Assembly: GCA_943788935.1 (NCBI GenBank)
Contig: CALSSE010000003.1
Span: forward strand, 462,493 to 526,492
Length of the DNA: 64,000 bases
Reading direction: 5' to 3'
Origin: an uncultured bacterium
GTDB taxonomy: Bacteria; Myxococcota_A; Bradymonadia; UBA7976; VGTA01
Positions within the stretch are counted from its first letter, which is position 1. Every line of letters starts with the position of its first letter. The notes below the pieces were generated by a model, which saw only the letters and a list, made by a program, of their open reading frames with translations, was not told the origin of the DNA and did not search any database. The position numbers and the translations under genes were made by a program. Positions 53,401 to 61,276 of this stretch are shown piece after piece.

Positions 53401-56397
53401 TGCTTAACTAGAGCCGATCCAAGAGAAGATGCGATAGGAGAGTTGAACGCTCGCTGTCATGATGGTGTTGACAATGATGATGACGGCGAGGTTGACCTCG
53501 ATGATCCGCAGTGCCAATCACGCACTGATAGCTCTGAGGCGATCACTCCCGCTGAGATGATGGTCACTCCTGACGACTACCAATGCGCCGATGGTCTAGA
53601 TAATGATTTAGATGGAATGATCGATTGGCCTCTCGACCCAGGATGTTCCGGTCGCGGCGACTTCTGTGAGGCGGGAGGAGCTCAGCGATGCACTCTTAAC
53701 TCTCCCTCTGACCCCATGCCCTTGGAGAGTGCATGTGTCGACCTCTTAAGCTCAGCGGAGCATTGTGGTGCCTGTGGATACCGCTGCGCCGATGGTCAGC
53801 TCTGCTCTAGGGGTCAGTGCATCGGTGAAGAGCCCTCACTGCGCTCTCGTCTTATGACCTGCGGGTCATTGTTACGACCGGCTGAAGAGTTTTTCATAGG
53901 ACCTCTCCAAGGACAAAACTTTTTAGTGAGCGCTCAGTGTGATCCCGATGACACCGTACAAGCACTCCTCGTTACTCGATCAGGAGTCAATGGAGTCTCT
54001 CTTAACCTCTCCACGATCCAAGGCTATCTTGAGCGAGGAGGGATCGTGATTACCGAGAAAAGTATCGGACCAAGAGTCTATGGAAAACTCTTTAATATCC
54101 CCACATTTGATTCACCACAAGTGGGCGCTTGTAGACGAAATATTCAGCCCCTCGTCAACCATCGACCCCAAGATCCATTATGGACCCTCACTCCTCACTC
54201 TACACCACCTGAGGAAGATTCTGGCTGTGGAGATGACCTCCAACAGCTTCCAGGACTCATTCGAGTCGGGGGCTGGGATGAAGAGACAACTTCACTCGGT
54301 TATAGATCATTCGGTCAAGGACGACTTTGGGTAGTCGCTGCAGATTGGCGTGATCTAGGCGATTCGATGACTGATGAAAGTCGAGCTTTGATGGCGGCTA
54401 TGATCTCAGGAGGAGGCGCGCCCCGTCGTCTAAGGGGGGTACCTGAATGTATGGACCTTATCGATAATGATCTCGACGGATACATTGATCTCTTTGATAC
54501 AGACTGTACAGAAGAGCGTGATGAAACAGAGTGGTCTCATACAGAGAGTTCTTCTCTCCCTGAGTGTACTGACCAAATAGATAACGATAATGATGGATGG
54601 ATTGACTTCCCTTATGATTCATCTTGCGAGGCTGCTGGAGGCCTGAGTGAGCACTCTTTGTTCACTGACGACCCTACCGAGTGCTCGGATGGGATCGATA
54701 ATGACGGTGATGGAGAGACTGATTGGCCTTGGGATAGGGCCTGTCGATGTCGGGGGGATACCTCAGAGTCTGCGGTCAATCATCTAAGAGATTGTAATAA
54801 TGAACAAGATGATGATGGTGATGGACGTATAGACTTCCCTGCTGACTTAGGCTGTTTGGCGAAGTCGTGGATCAGTGAAGTCTCTGTAGATAGTCTTCAA
54901 ATCTACCCAAGAGAAATCTCCCTCGACATGGGGCGAGAGGTCAACTCTGCAGCTTCAATTGATCCTGGCTGTAGTAATCTCGCTGATGACGATAGAGATG
55001 GCTTAGTCGACTTTCCTGCTGACCCTCAATGTACTGACCCAAGAGATCCAGATGAAACTGGCGAGAGTAGCACTCTATCGCTGAGTTCTCGTAGCGCAGG
55101 CTATGCTGAGCCTCTCCCTGAGTGTATTGATGGTCTCGATAATGATGGAGATCTATTGATTGATCTCAATGACCCCCAGTGTATCGGTATCAATCATCAA
55201 GGAGGTGAAGGAGAGCCGAGCGAAATACTGCCTCTGTGTGGAGATGAGATCGATAATGATCAAGATGGGCTCATTGATTGGCCTGATGACCTCGATTGTC
55301 TCGCTAGAGGGGCGATTGATGAGTTAAGTTGTGAATCCATCTCTGATGAGCAGATACAGCTCGGTGAGTCCCTCTCCCTTTCGCCTCTCGCTCCTGCTGA
55401 CCGAGAGCTCTCTAGCTGGCTAGCTAGTTCTCCACGTCGATGTGGCGGTGAACAGAGTCATCGAGCTGGGCAATTGATTCATTATACTCATCAAGTTGAG
55501 GGAGGTATTCGCCTCATCCTCGACCGTATACTCCTTGAGGAGAGACAGAGGCCATCGGTCTCGATCGGCATACAGAGAGGATGTGGCCCTCAAGCGCAAA
55601 CCATTCTTTGTCAGCATATCGATCTCAGCTCTGATCAACCTCAAGAGCGAATGATAGATGTTCCACATCTCCTCCCCGGAGACTATCTCATCACCATTAA
55701 TGAGGCACCACTCGAGACTTGGGAGAGTCGCTATCAACCTGTACAACTGCCTCCTGATCCACGCTCTTATCAAGCTCGTAATGATGTCACCTCCATCTGT
55801 TGGCAGGACGGTGGCGCAGATAGTTTTGACTGCATGGGACGAGTAAGTATCACTTGGGAAGGTGAGGCTCTTCTCCTTAATGTTGGTTTAGGTCTACATA
55901 CGATTAGACTCAATGAACAGACACACCTCCGCTATTCAAGTGACAAGCCTCACCCTAATCTATGGCGACTTCGCTTTTGGACAACAGGTCGAACTTTAGA
56001 GGGTGATGAGCTCTCGGTTCAAGTCTCTGGAAATCTCGGCTTCAATGGTCTCACGACCTTGAGATACGGAGAAGTAGATATGGCAGGATTCTCTATCCCT
56101 TATTGGTGGTATAGTGATGATATCCAAAATCCAGTTAAACCCCCCGTCTTTAGTATGTTGGTCCCTCATCATGGTATAAGCGCTCCCTTTATAGAGAGTG
56201 AGCTCTTACAAGATCAAGTCAGCCTCTCACTCAATGATACTCAAGTCCCTTTCACCTATTATTTAGCGAGTTCATATCTGCCGGTCGCTGATCTTCTTTA
56301 TGCGATTGAAGCCGATTTGAGTCTCTTCGATGGGAGAGGAGAGCTACGCTTCCTCCCCACCGAAGTCCGCCTGTCGATCAACGCTAGAGTGGAGTAG
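50464..56397 (+). CDS. Giant lipoprotein with 26 Asp/Cys repeat modules
   Basis: A 1977-residue lipoprotein with lipobox SALIGC (Cys 61) and long basic leader; AAGAGG lies 6 bp before the ATG. I count 26 modules of the form CxDGxDNDxDGxxDxPxDPGC, in blocks broken by other domains: two pre-peptidase-like beta domains (starting CLGSIEVIELVND and CGQGIPLYQLTPP), a small Cys-rich stigma-like motif (CVDLLSSAEHCGACGYRC), and a 200-residue non-repeat domain (from LMTCGSLLRPAEEFF, with GRLWVVAADWRDLG) that looks like a trehalose-utilisation/glutamine-amidotransferase fold. A further beta domain ends the chain. Calcium and disulfides probably stiffen it into a rod on the cell surface. The following gene begins 4 bp after its stop. 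Confidence 0.88.
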   Translation: MNKNQQVINEGVQWRPALYHNSSAREPHLSMIPYKVAYQYRSLSLTLLLFFSLSLSALIGCDDQETTFGEAPLDLPLLDLSVISACNDGRDNDQDDLIDFPDDPGCLSLNDIDERDSIEVTVCNDSLDNDNDGLIDFNDPGCSESEGVSEQSEVISPECNNGIDDDEDGYVDFPADESCLGPDADDESLEPDLTACNNQRDDDSDGLIDFPFDPGCASPQDLDERDDFNASMIAQCNDGIDNDQDGYADLADPQCSTPTDPRERLLDDEDVAVCSNGIDDDGDGLIDAHEDPGCIGPGDSNEEDTDSLPACSDGIDNDADGYVDYPEDSGCSSIGDREEDNPRVTPACLDGEDNDGDELFDYPQDPGCDSSADTTERGACLGSIEVIELVNDQVYRGSSRQGRFLRQASCGGQGAPELTAIYQVRKRLRQVRFSTAAVPNEEGVGWETTLYARRRCDESAQEIACSREPVDGIAENELIINEPPLGPIYLLIDGASGRGGEFELSVVETPIEACQNGTDDDDDGTIDFPLDPGCQSPRDEDESSPLTPPQCANGIDDDADDLIDYPNDIGCRAAFDDDELDECGQGIPLYQLTPPPSDFIGVSSADGVSSENVGACGGIGIEQVIRYDNPSHARLHFELYRTDGIAEQAYLYARSEGCGQEERPLGCATATIGDPLSGVDDTEMQNNEMPSDEMTSYGSPLTLQLDSVPQGPVYLFIDHDLEGFPFLLKTSRIPLTPMCDDGIDNDGDELIDAQDPGCAGPMDEDERDPEVLSVCHDGLDNDIDGWTDYPLDPGCSYYGGASEIDPATLPSCSNGIDDNGDGYTDFPYDIGCAARGDETEANLPVLPQCSNQRDDDEDGLEDFPQDPGCVARGDDNELDLNTPPHCADGVDNDLNGIIDYPLDPGCYAMGDPREQPTSTPPQCSDGIDNDQDGFTDLPYDPGCESSGDERELDPLITPQCANDIDDDGNGRTDWPDDPGCLTRADPREDAIGELNARCHDGVDNDDDGEVDLDDPQCQSRTDSSEAITPAEMMVTPDDYQCADGLDNDLDGMIDWPLDPGCSGRGDFCEAGGAQRCTLNSPSDPMPLESACVDLLSSAEHCGACGYRCADGQLCSRGQCIGEEPSLRSRLMTCGSLLRPAEEFFIGPLQGQNFLVSAQCDPDDTVQALLVTRSGVNGVSLNLSTIQGYLERGGIVITEKSIGPRVYGKLFNIPTFDSPQVGACRRNIQPLVNHRPQDPLWTLTPHSTPPEEDSGCGDDLQQLPGLIRVGGWDEETTSLGYRSFGQGRLWVVAADWRDLGDSMTDESRALMAAMISGGGAPRRLRGVPECMDLIDNDLDGYIDLFDTDCTEERDETEWSHTESSSLPECTDQIDNDNDGWIDFPYDSSCEAAGGLSEHSLFTDDPTECSDGIDNDGDGETDWPWDRACRCRGDTSESAVNHLRDCNNEQDDDGDGRIDFPADLGCLAKSWISEVSVDSLQIYPREISLDMGREVNSAASIDPGCSNLADDDRDGLVDFPADPQCTDPRDPDETGESSTLSLSSRSAGYAEPLPECIDGLDNDGDLLIDLNDPQCIGINHQGGEGEPSEILPLCGDEIDNDQDGLIDWPDDLDCLARGAIDELSCESISDEQIQLGESLSLSPLAPADRELSSWLASSPRRCGGEQSHRAGQLIHYTHQVEGGIRLILDRILLEERQRPSVSIGIQRGCGPQAQTILCQHIDLSSDQPQERMIDVPHLLPGDYLITINEAPLETWESRYQPVQLPPDPRSYQARNDVTSICWQDGGADSFDCMGRVSITWEGEALLLNVGLGLHTIRLNEQTHLRYSSDKPHPNLWRLRFWTTGRTLEGDELSVQVSGNLGFNGLTTLRYGEVDMAGFSIPYWWYSDDIQNPVKPPVFSMLVPHHGISAPFIESELLQDQVSLSLNDTQVPFTYYLASSYLPVADLLYAIEADLSLFDGRGELRFLPTEVRLSINARVE

Positions 56398-56401
56398 CTC
56401 A

Positions 56402-56848
56402 ATGGGCTCAAGAGACTCAAGAGACAGATGTAATGATCGAGCTCAATCTATAAGCTCAACGAGCGCTATACCTCCACACCGTCCAGTGCGGGCTCTCACT
56501 CCGAGTCGTCCTCAGCAGATTGTGGACACAATCGATTCAATCGAGACAATCGAGATCATACCTGAGCTCGACGAACCCCGAGATCACGATTCATTAAACA
56601 CAACCCACCTGTTTCAGGCGCTCATCAATGAGAACCACTCTGTACTTCAAGAGATATCTCTTAGAGTGAATCGTGGTCTCATCAGCGAGGAAGTCGCGAC
56701 GGAAGAACTCCTTCTATTGGCTCTCACTCATAGCCTTAATATACCACGAGAGATGGCGATGAGAGCATTGCCTTCACTTCATGAGAGCATTAGGGAAGAT
56801 ACAGGGCTTCTTGAGGACTTACGCTCATTGTGGAGACAAAAGCCTTAA
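56402..56848 (+). CDS. Hypothetical protein, downstream partner of the giant lipoprotein
   Basis: A 148-residue protein from ATG 56402, five bases after the end of the giant lipoprotein gene, with GGAG 9 bp upstream. A longer frame from 56330 overlaps the lipoprotein and is rejected. The first 75 residues are Ser/Pro/Arg-rich and probably disordered; the remaining part is helical (HLFQALINENHSVLQEISL, EEVATEELLLLALTHSLNI), without a known family. No signal peptide or membrane helix is seen, so it is probably cytoplasmic. It converges with the YbjN-like gene, 33 bp between stops. Confidence 0.6.
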   Translation: MGSRDSRDRCNDRAQSISSTSAIPPHRPVRALTPSRPQQIVDTIDSIETIEIIPELDEPRDHDSLNTTHLFQALINENHSVLQEISLRVNRGLISEEVATEELLLLALTHSLNIPREMAMRALPSLHESIREDTGLLEDLRSLWRQKP

Positions 56849-56881
56849 AATATTGAACGCTGAGAGCGTCTAAGCATGAGC

Positions 56882-57355
56882 TCAATAGGTGATTGGCTCC
56901 CGAGGGATATGGACCCCTCCCTCTCTAAGAGTACGCCTGATTAAGGGATCAAGTCGATCTATAAGATACGCAAGAGTGGTGAGGCAGCGAGATAATTGAC
57001 TCAAGCTGATCTCACTGTCTTCAAGAGGGAGCTCAATAGATGCTCTAAGTTCACCATCTCGGTCATCAAACTCAAACTTAAGGAGCTTAGACCAATAATT
57101 GATCATGAGGCATGATTGAAAGAGATCCGACTTAAAGCGCTTTCCTTCATATTTGTACAAGCGAGGACAGAGAAAACGTATAAAACTCCCTGCCTCCTCC
57201 AAGAGAATCAAAACACCTAAGCGTGGCTGTCCCTCTGCATCTATATACGCCTCCATCTCACCAAAACCGGTTAAGAGGTTTCCCTCCGAAGTGATGGAAT
57301 ACCTAAATCCCCCTTCATCGAGGAGTGTTTTAATATGTGTGTAACTAGTGGCCAC
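56882..57355 (-). CDS. YbjN-like domain protein
   Basis: A 157-residue cytoplasmic protein resembling the YbjN/type III chaperone-like fold: an N-terminal helix (SYTHIKTLLDEGGFRYSI), beta strands GNLLTGFGEMEAYI and LGVLILLEEAGSFIRFLCPRL (in part), a helix with QSCLMINYWSKLLKFEFDDRD, and a final helical segment. YbjN proteins are small regulators or chaperones without a defined target. It has its own upstream region of 322 bp with no gene and no obvious partner. Recognition rests on the overall pattern, so confidence is moderate. Confidence 0.6.
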   Translation of the reverse strand: MATSYTHIKTLLDEGGFRYSITSEGNLLTGFGEMEAYIDAEGQPRLGVLILLEEAGSFIRFLCPRLYKYEGKRFKSDLFQSCLMINYWSKLLKFEFDDRDGELRASIELPLEDSEISLSQLSRCLTTLAYLIDRLDPLIRRTLREGGVHIPREPITY

Positions 57356-57677
57356 AGGCTCTCATTATTCCCTTAGGTCGCTTATATTATTGGACTAATT
57401 TAACTGCCTGCAAGAGGTTCATCTCATGAAAGGGACTCTATACGAACCCATGCTATGTTATAAATAAGAATTATTTTTACTTTTATTAGCGATAATTATC
57501 CATGAATCCAAGTCCTAAATGAAACCGAGGCTCGTGTGGTGTGATCTCTAAACTTGAGTTATATGATGTTTACCTCCACAATGCGCGAAGATATGTTATT
57601 AGGATCTCGTCATAGCACGAGACACAAAAAACTTGGGTCGTTAATACATATAGCAGAATAAAAGGACATCACTTGTT
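57356..57677. other. 322-bp intergenic region
   Basis: AT-rich, divergent between the YbjN-like gene and the hydrolase gene, so it should hold both promoters. I found no coding frame, inverted repeat of note or clear -35/-10 pair. Confidence 0.5.
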
Positions 57678-58550
57678 ATGAAAATCTTTGAACCTCATAT
57701 ACACATGTTCAGTCGAACAACAGATGATTATGAACAAATGGCGCTTGCCGGAGTCCGTGGTATCTGTGAACCTGCTTTTTGGCTTGGGCAACCGAGAACA
57801 TCAGTAGGGAGCTTTAAAGACTACTTCGATACCCTGCTTGGATGGGAGCGATTCAGAGCTAGCCAATTTGGGATTAAACATTTCTGTACGATGGGCCTTA
57901 ATCCTAAAGAAGCCAATGATGATCGTATCAATCAAGGAGTCCTCGATCTCCTTGAAGATTATGTCAATCGCGAAGGGGTTATCGCTGTCGGCGAGATTGG
58001 CTACGATGACATGACTCCCACAGAAGAAAAATTCTTCATGGCCCAAATAGAGCTAGCGATCAAAAGTGACCTACCTATTTTGATTCACACCCCTCATCGT
58101 GACAAGCTAGATGGTGTTAAACGAACCTTGGACGTCGTTAAAGAGTCCGGGATCGATCCAGGGAAGGTCCTTGTAGACCATAATAATGAGCTCACCATCC
58201 CTCTCGTTCGAGACACTGGGCACATCGCAGGGTTTAGTATTTACCCTAATACTAAAATGACCCCAGCGAGAATGGTAGAAATCTTCCGACGCTTTGGTAC
58301 TGATCAAATGATCATAAACAGCGCAGCGGATTGGGGAGTCAGTGATCCACTTATGGTACCCAAAACCGTACAGGTGATGAGAAAAGCGGGTATGGATGAG
58401 AGCGAAATCGAAAAGGTTGTTTGGCATAATCCGATCAATTTCTTCGCTCAATCAGGTCGTATCAGCCTTGATGATTTCGAAGATCACGGAGGTATTGATC
58501 GCACCCAACTTCATGAGGGTAATTCAGTCCTCCGTGGACAAACACCATAG
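57678..58550 (+). CDS. TatD-family metal-dependent hydrolase, EboB-like
   Basis: A 290-residue TIM-barrel hydrolase. EPHIHM (5-10) supplies the two N-terminal metal histidines, GEIGYDDMTP a glutamate, LIHTPHRDK and VDHNNE further histidines, and NSAADWGVSDP the final aspartate. AFWLGQPRTSVGSFKDYFD and the ERFRASQFGIKHFCTMGLNPKEAN region are those I associate with EboB, a hydrolase of the eustigmatophyte/bacterial ebo cluster involved in exporting a metabolite precursor. None of the other ebo genes (EboA, C, D, E) is here, so this is either a solitary copy or a different enzyme of the same family. AAAGGA lies about 12 bp upstream. Confidence 0.8.
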   Translation: MKIFEPHIHMFSRTTDDYEQMALAGVRGICEPAFWLGQPRTSVGSFKDYFDTLLGWERFRASQFGIKHFCTMGLNPKEANDDRINQGVLDLLEDYVNREGVIAVGEIGYDDMTPTEEKFFMAQIELAIKSDLPILIHTPHRDKLDGVKRTLDVVKESGIDPGKVLVDHNNELTIPLVRDTGHIAGFSIYPNTKMTPARMVEIFRRFGTDQMIINSAADWGVSDPLMVPKTVQVMRKAGMDESEIEKVVWHNPINFFAQSGRISLDDFEDHGGIDRTQLHEGNSVLRGQTP

Positions 58551-58679
58551 TGCGTGAGGCTTTACGCTAAATACTTTGTGACAGCAGATACAGATACAGA
58601 TACATAGACAGCAGACACACAGACAGCAGACTTACTGAGCGATTATGAGCTCCCAGGAAACTTAACAGGTGATCGGAAC

Positions 58680-59615
58680 ATGAGTATATCAATTTTAAGA
58701 GAGGTCCCCGACTCTATCCCTAGACCTGACTATGCACAGCCTGGTGCTCAGGGAATCCCTAAGGGTTATACATTCGATGCTTTTGGTCGAAAAAAAGTGG
58801 TCCGCAACTTTATGAAAGGTGAAGAACTCGAGAGGATGAGGAGAGCCTGTGCTGCTGCTCGTGAAGTCTTAGAACACGTTTTGGCTGCGGTTAAGCCTGG
58901 CGTAACCACGGAAGAGCTAGATATCGTCGCCCATGAAGAGAGCATCCGTCGCGGGGGTTACCCAAGCCCCCTTGGGTATCGTGGCTTCCCAAAATCCTTA
59001 TGCACATCAATTAACGAGGTGATCTGTCACGGGATCCCTGATCCTCAGAGAGTTCTAAAAGAAGGTGATATCATTAACTGCGATGTCACTCTCTACCTTG
59101 ATGGTATGCATGGCGATTGCTCAGAGACTGTCTTTGTAGGTCAGCCATCAGAAGAGGCGATAGCTCTTGTAGATTTTACCTATCAATCACTGATGGCGGC
59201 GATAGAGGTCGTAAAACCGGGAAAGAAGCTGAATGAGATCGGTAAAGTTATTAGTCGGATGGCTAAACAGGCAAATTATTCTGTAGTCAGAGATTTTAGT
59301 GGGCACGGTATCGGTCCGGTTTTCCATATGGCCCCTCACGTTGTTCACTACTTTGAGCGTTCCAACTACGCCACCATCAAAGAGGGGATGACCTTCACCA
59401 TTGAGCCGATGATTAATATCGGAGAGCTCTACGCAGACACTCTTGATGATGGTTGGACAGCCTTGACGCTAGATCGCAGTCTCAGTGCTCAGTTTGAGCA
59501 CACTATTCATGTAGGCAAGAAGGGGGTAGAGATCCTCACTATGGGTGAGCCTTTCTATAAAAAACAGATCGCTGACCAAGGACTCTCTACTGACCAAGGA
59601 CCCTCTAATGTCTGA
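58680..59615 (+). CDS. map: Methionine aminopeptidase, type I with N-terminal extension
   Basis: A 311-residue enzyme removing the initiator methionine from nascent proteins. All metal ligands are present: Asp135, Asp146, His209, Glu242 and Glu273, with substrate His117 in CHGIP; each is offset by exactly 38 from the E. coli numbering. That offset is an N-terminal extension with IPRPDYAQPG, a Pro-rich motif like that of the 1c-type enzymes, which may contact the ribosome. The last about 15 residues (DQGLSTDQGPS) come from a recent short duplication. AGGTGAT precedes the ATG. Its stop overlaps the sufE start by 8 bp. Upstream DNA has short CAGATA/CAGACA direct repeats. Confidence 0.95.
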   Translation: MSISILREVPDSIPRPDYAQPGAQGIPKGYTFDAFGRKKVVRNFMKGEELERMRRACAAAREVLEHVLAAVKPGVTTEELDIVAHEESIRRGGYPSPLGYRGFPKSLCTSINEVICHGIPDPQRVLKEGDIINCDVTLYLDGMHGDCSETVFVGQPSEEAIALVDFTYQSLMAAIEVVKPGKKLNEIGKVISRMAKQANYSVVRDFSGHGIGPVFHMAPHVVHYFERSNYATIKEGMTFTIEPMINIGELYADTLDDGWTALTLDRSLSAQFEHTIHVGKKGVEILTMGEPFYKKQIADQGLSTDQGPSNV

Positions 59616-60042
59616 ACTTGAGCTCTTTCGACGTCATCAAGCGATTGAAGAGCTGATCGATGATTTCGCCTATCTCGATGATTGGGAAGACCGCTATGCC
59701 TATCTAATTGATCTCGGTAAGTCTTTAAGCGCTCTGCCTGATCATCAGAAGTCTGAAGAACACAAAGTGAGAGGCTGCACTAGCCAAGTTTGGCTGGTAC
59801 ATAACAAACGAGAAGAAGAGGGTAGCGCCATTCATTACTTCGCCGCTGACAGCGATGCCTTCATTGTACGTGGTTTAGTGGCGATCGTGCTCAGCGCTTA
59901 TTCAGGTAAGACCGCAGAAGAGATACAATCGGTAGATCTTAGCTCTATCTTCAATCAGATCGGCTTAGAGAGGAATTTGAGCGTTAGTCGTAGAAATGGC
60001 TTCGCTGCTATGATCGAGCGAGTAAAATCCTACGCTCAATAA
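59608..60042 (+). CDS. sufE: SufE-type sulfur acceptor protein
   Basis: A 144-residue protein that accepts persulfide sulfur from a cysteine desulfurase (SufS) and passes it to the Fe-S scaffold. HKVRGCTSQVWL carries the acceptor Cys57; EELIDDFAYLDDWEDRYAYLIDLGK is the N-terminal family segment, and GLVAIVLSAYSGKTAEEI the C-terminal one. ATG 59608 lies at the map overlap and gives the natural N-terminus MSELELF; the longer frame from 59545 is rejected. No sufS, sufB, sufC or sufD is in the window. Coupling with map suggests co-expression only. Confidence 0.92.
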   Translation: MSELELFRRHQAIEELIDDFAYLDDWEDRYAYLIDLGKSLSALPDHQKSEEHKVRGCTSQVWLVHNKREEEGSAIHYFAADSDAFIVRGLVAIVLSAYSGKTAEEIQSVDLSSIFNQIGLERNLSVSRRNGFAAMIERVKSYAQ

Positions 60043-60202
60043 ACCAGAAAAGTCGCCTCTGAGATGGCTAACCTAGGTCTACTCTCTTCGAGATACTCTG
60101 TTGAGCTGCTAATCATAATATAATGCTCACTCAGTCTAGTATACGTGGAGATGAGTGCAAACCAACGAACAACTTCCCTTACAAGAGGTAAAGAGGTAAC
60201 TC

Positions 60203-60904
60203 ATGAGACATATATATACCCAAAATTCGGTCATTGTCAGTCGCGGTGTGTCTCGAATCAACTTATGGCTGCTCAGCGTATTAATGATCGTTCTCATCGC
60301 TTGCTCTGAAGATCAGTCTGAAGAGAGCAACGCTGGCGCCGAGAGCAACGCTGGCGCCGAGAGCAACGCTGGCGCCGAGAGCAACGCTGGCGCCGAGAGC
60401 AACGCTGGCGCCGAGAGCAACGCTGGCGCCGAGAGCAACGCTGGCGCCGAGACCAACGCTGGCGTCGAGACCAACGCTGGCGTCGAGACCAACGCTGGCG
60501 CCGAGACCAACGCTGGCGCCGAGACCAACGCTGGCGCCGAGACGCCTACTGCACCTGAAGATGCTGTGGGCGCTTGCGAAGATTTTGGATCTATATCTTG
60601 TTTCGCCAACGTCGAGTGTCTAGCTGACGCTCGGTGTCAAGATGTAGGAGCCGAGGGGGCTCAAGTCCCCTGTTGTGTACAAGGTGAGCGAGGTACACTC
60701 CCCGTAGGTGAAAGCTGTGATATCGCCAATGGCCAATTCACTTGTGCCTCTTCTCTATGTATCGCTAATGAGAGCGCTGAGACCGGCCACTGCAGTGGAG
60801 AGTGCCTTATCGATTCAGACTGTCCTGAGACAATGCCGAGATGTATCTCGATCGCCTTTAGCGGCAGTGACCTCATGTGGTGCTTCCCACCTGAGTCCAA
60901 ATAA
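60203..60904 (+). CDS. Repeat-rich lipoprotein with Cys-rich C-terminal domain
   Basis: A 233-residue lipoprotein with lipobox VLIAC (Cys 34), then 12 perfect-length repeats of six residues (ESNAGA and ETNAGA/ETNAGV) forming a flexible linker, and a 110-residue Cys-rich domain starting CEDFGSISCFANVEC with CQDVGAEGAQVPCC, CDIANGQFTCASSLC and CSGECLIDSDCPETMPRC. The domain resembles small disulfide-rich modules of the neighbouring lipoproteins. AGAGG 7 bp before the ATG fits. It is likely displayed on the surface with the linker as a spacer; no enzymatic role is visible. Confidence 0.8.
   Translation: MRHIYTQNSVIVSRGVSRINLWLLSVLMIVLIACSEDQSEESNAGAESNAGAESNAGAESNAGAESNAGAESNAGAESNAGAETNAGVETNAGVETNAGAETNAGAETNAGAETPTAPEDAVGACEDFGSISCFANVECLADARCQDVGAEGAQVPCCVQGERGTLPVGESCDIANGQFTCASSLCIANESAETGHCSGECLIDSDCPETMPRCISIAFSGSDLMWCFPPESK
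60323..60538 (+). repeat. 18-bp in-frame tandem repeat, 12 copies
   Basis: Twelve head-to-tail copies of GAGAGCAACGCTGGCGCC; copies 1-7 encode ESNAGA, copies 8-12 ETNAGV or ETNAGA (GAGACC variant). The near-identity at DNA level points to recent amplification. Confidence 0.95.
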
Positions 60905-60932
60905 GAGCCCCCCTGACAGAAATACTGAACAT

Positions 60933-60963
60933 AAAAACAAGAAAAGCCCACTTAAAGTGGGCT
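60933..60963 (-). terminator. Rho-independent terminator of the tRNA-Asp unit
   Basis: On the minus strand AGCCCACTT pairs with AAGTGGGCT (small loop) and is followed by TTTCTTGTTTTT. It lies 19 bp after the second tRNA. Confidence 0.85.
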
Positions 60964-60981
60964 CTCTTGAGCTTTCGCTCA

Positions 60982-61055
<74 letters not shown>

Positions 61056-61090
61056 ATGTAATCCGCGAATTACGCCTCGCGGGGCGTGAG

Positions 61091-61164
<74 letters not shown>

Positions 61165-61182
61165 TCACTCGGAACTGATGTT

Positions 61183-61211
61183 TTTATATGACCGTACTGC
61201 GTGAATGTCAA
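61183..61211 (-). promoter_or_regulatory. Strong sigma-70-type promoter for the tRNA-Asp unit
   Basis: Minus-strand TTGACA (61211-61206), 17-bp spacer, TATAAA (61188-61183). Consensus -35 and five of six -10 bases. Transcription would start near 61176, about 12 nt before the first tRNA. Confidence 0.8.
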
Positions 61212-61276
61212 CATGATTTTCTTAAGAACTCAGCGTCCTCTCCATAGAAGATGAGAACTTAATGTTTTCTGTGCAT

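Noticed and set aside
60313..60609. Minus-strand frame with repeated SAPALL residues
   Set aside because: It exists only because the 18-bp repeat is open in several frames; the plus-strand lipoprotein has a lipobox and ribosome-binding site.
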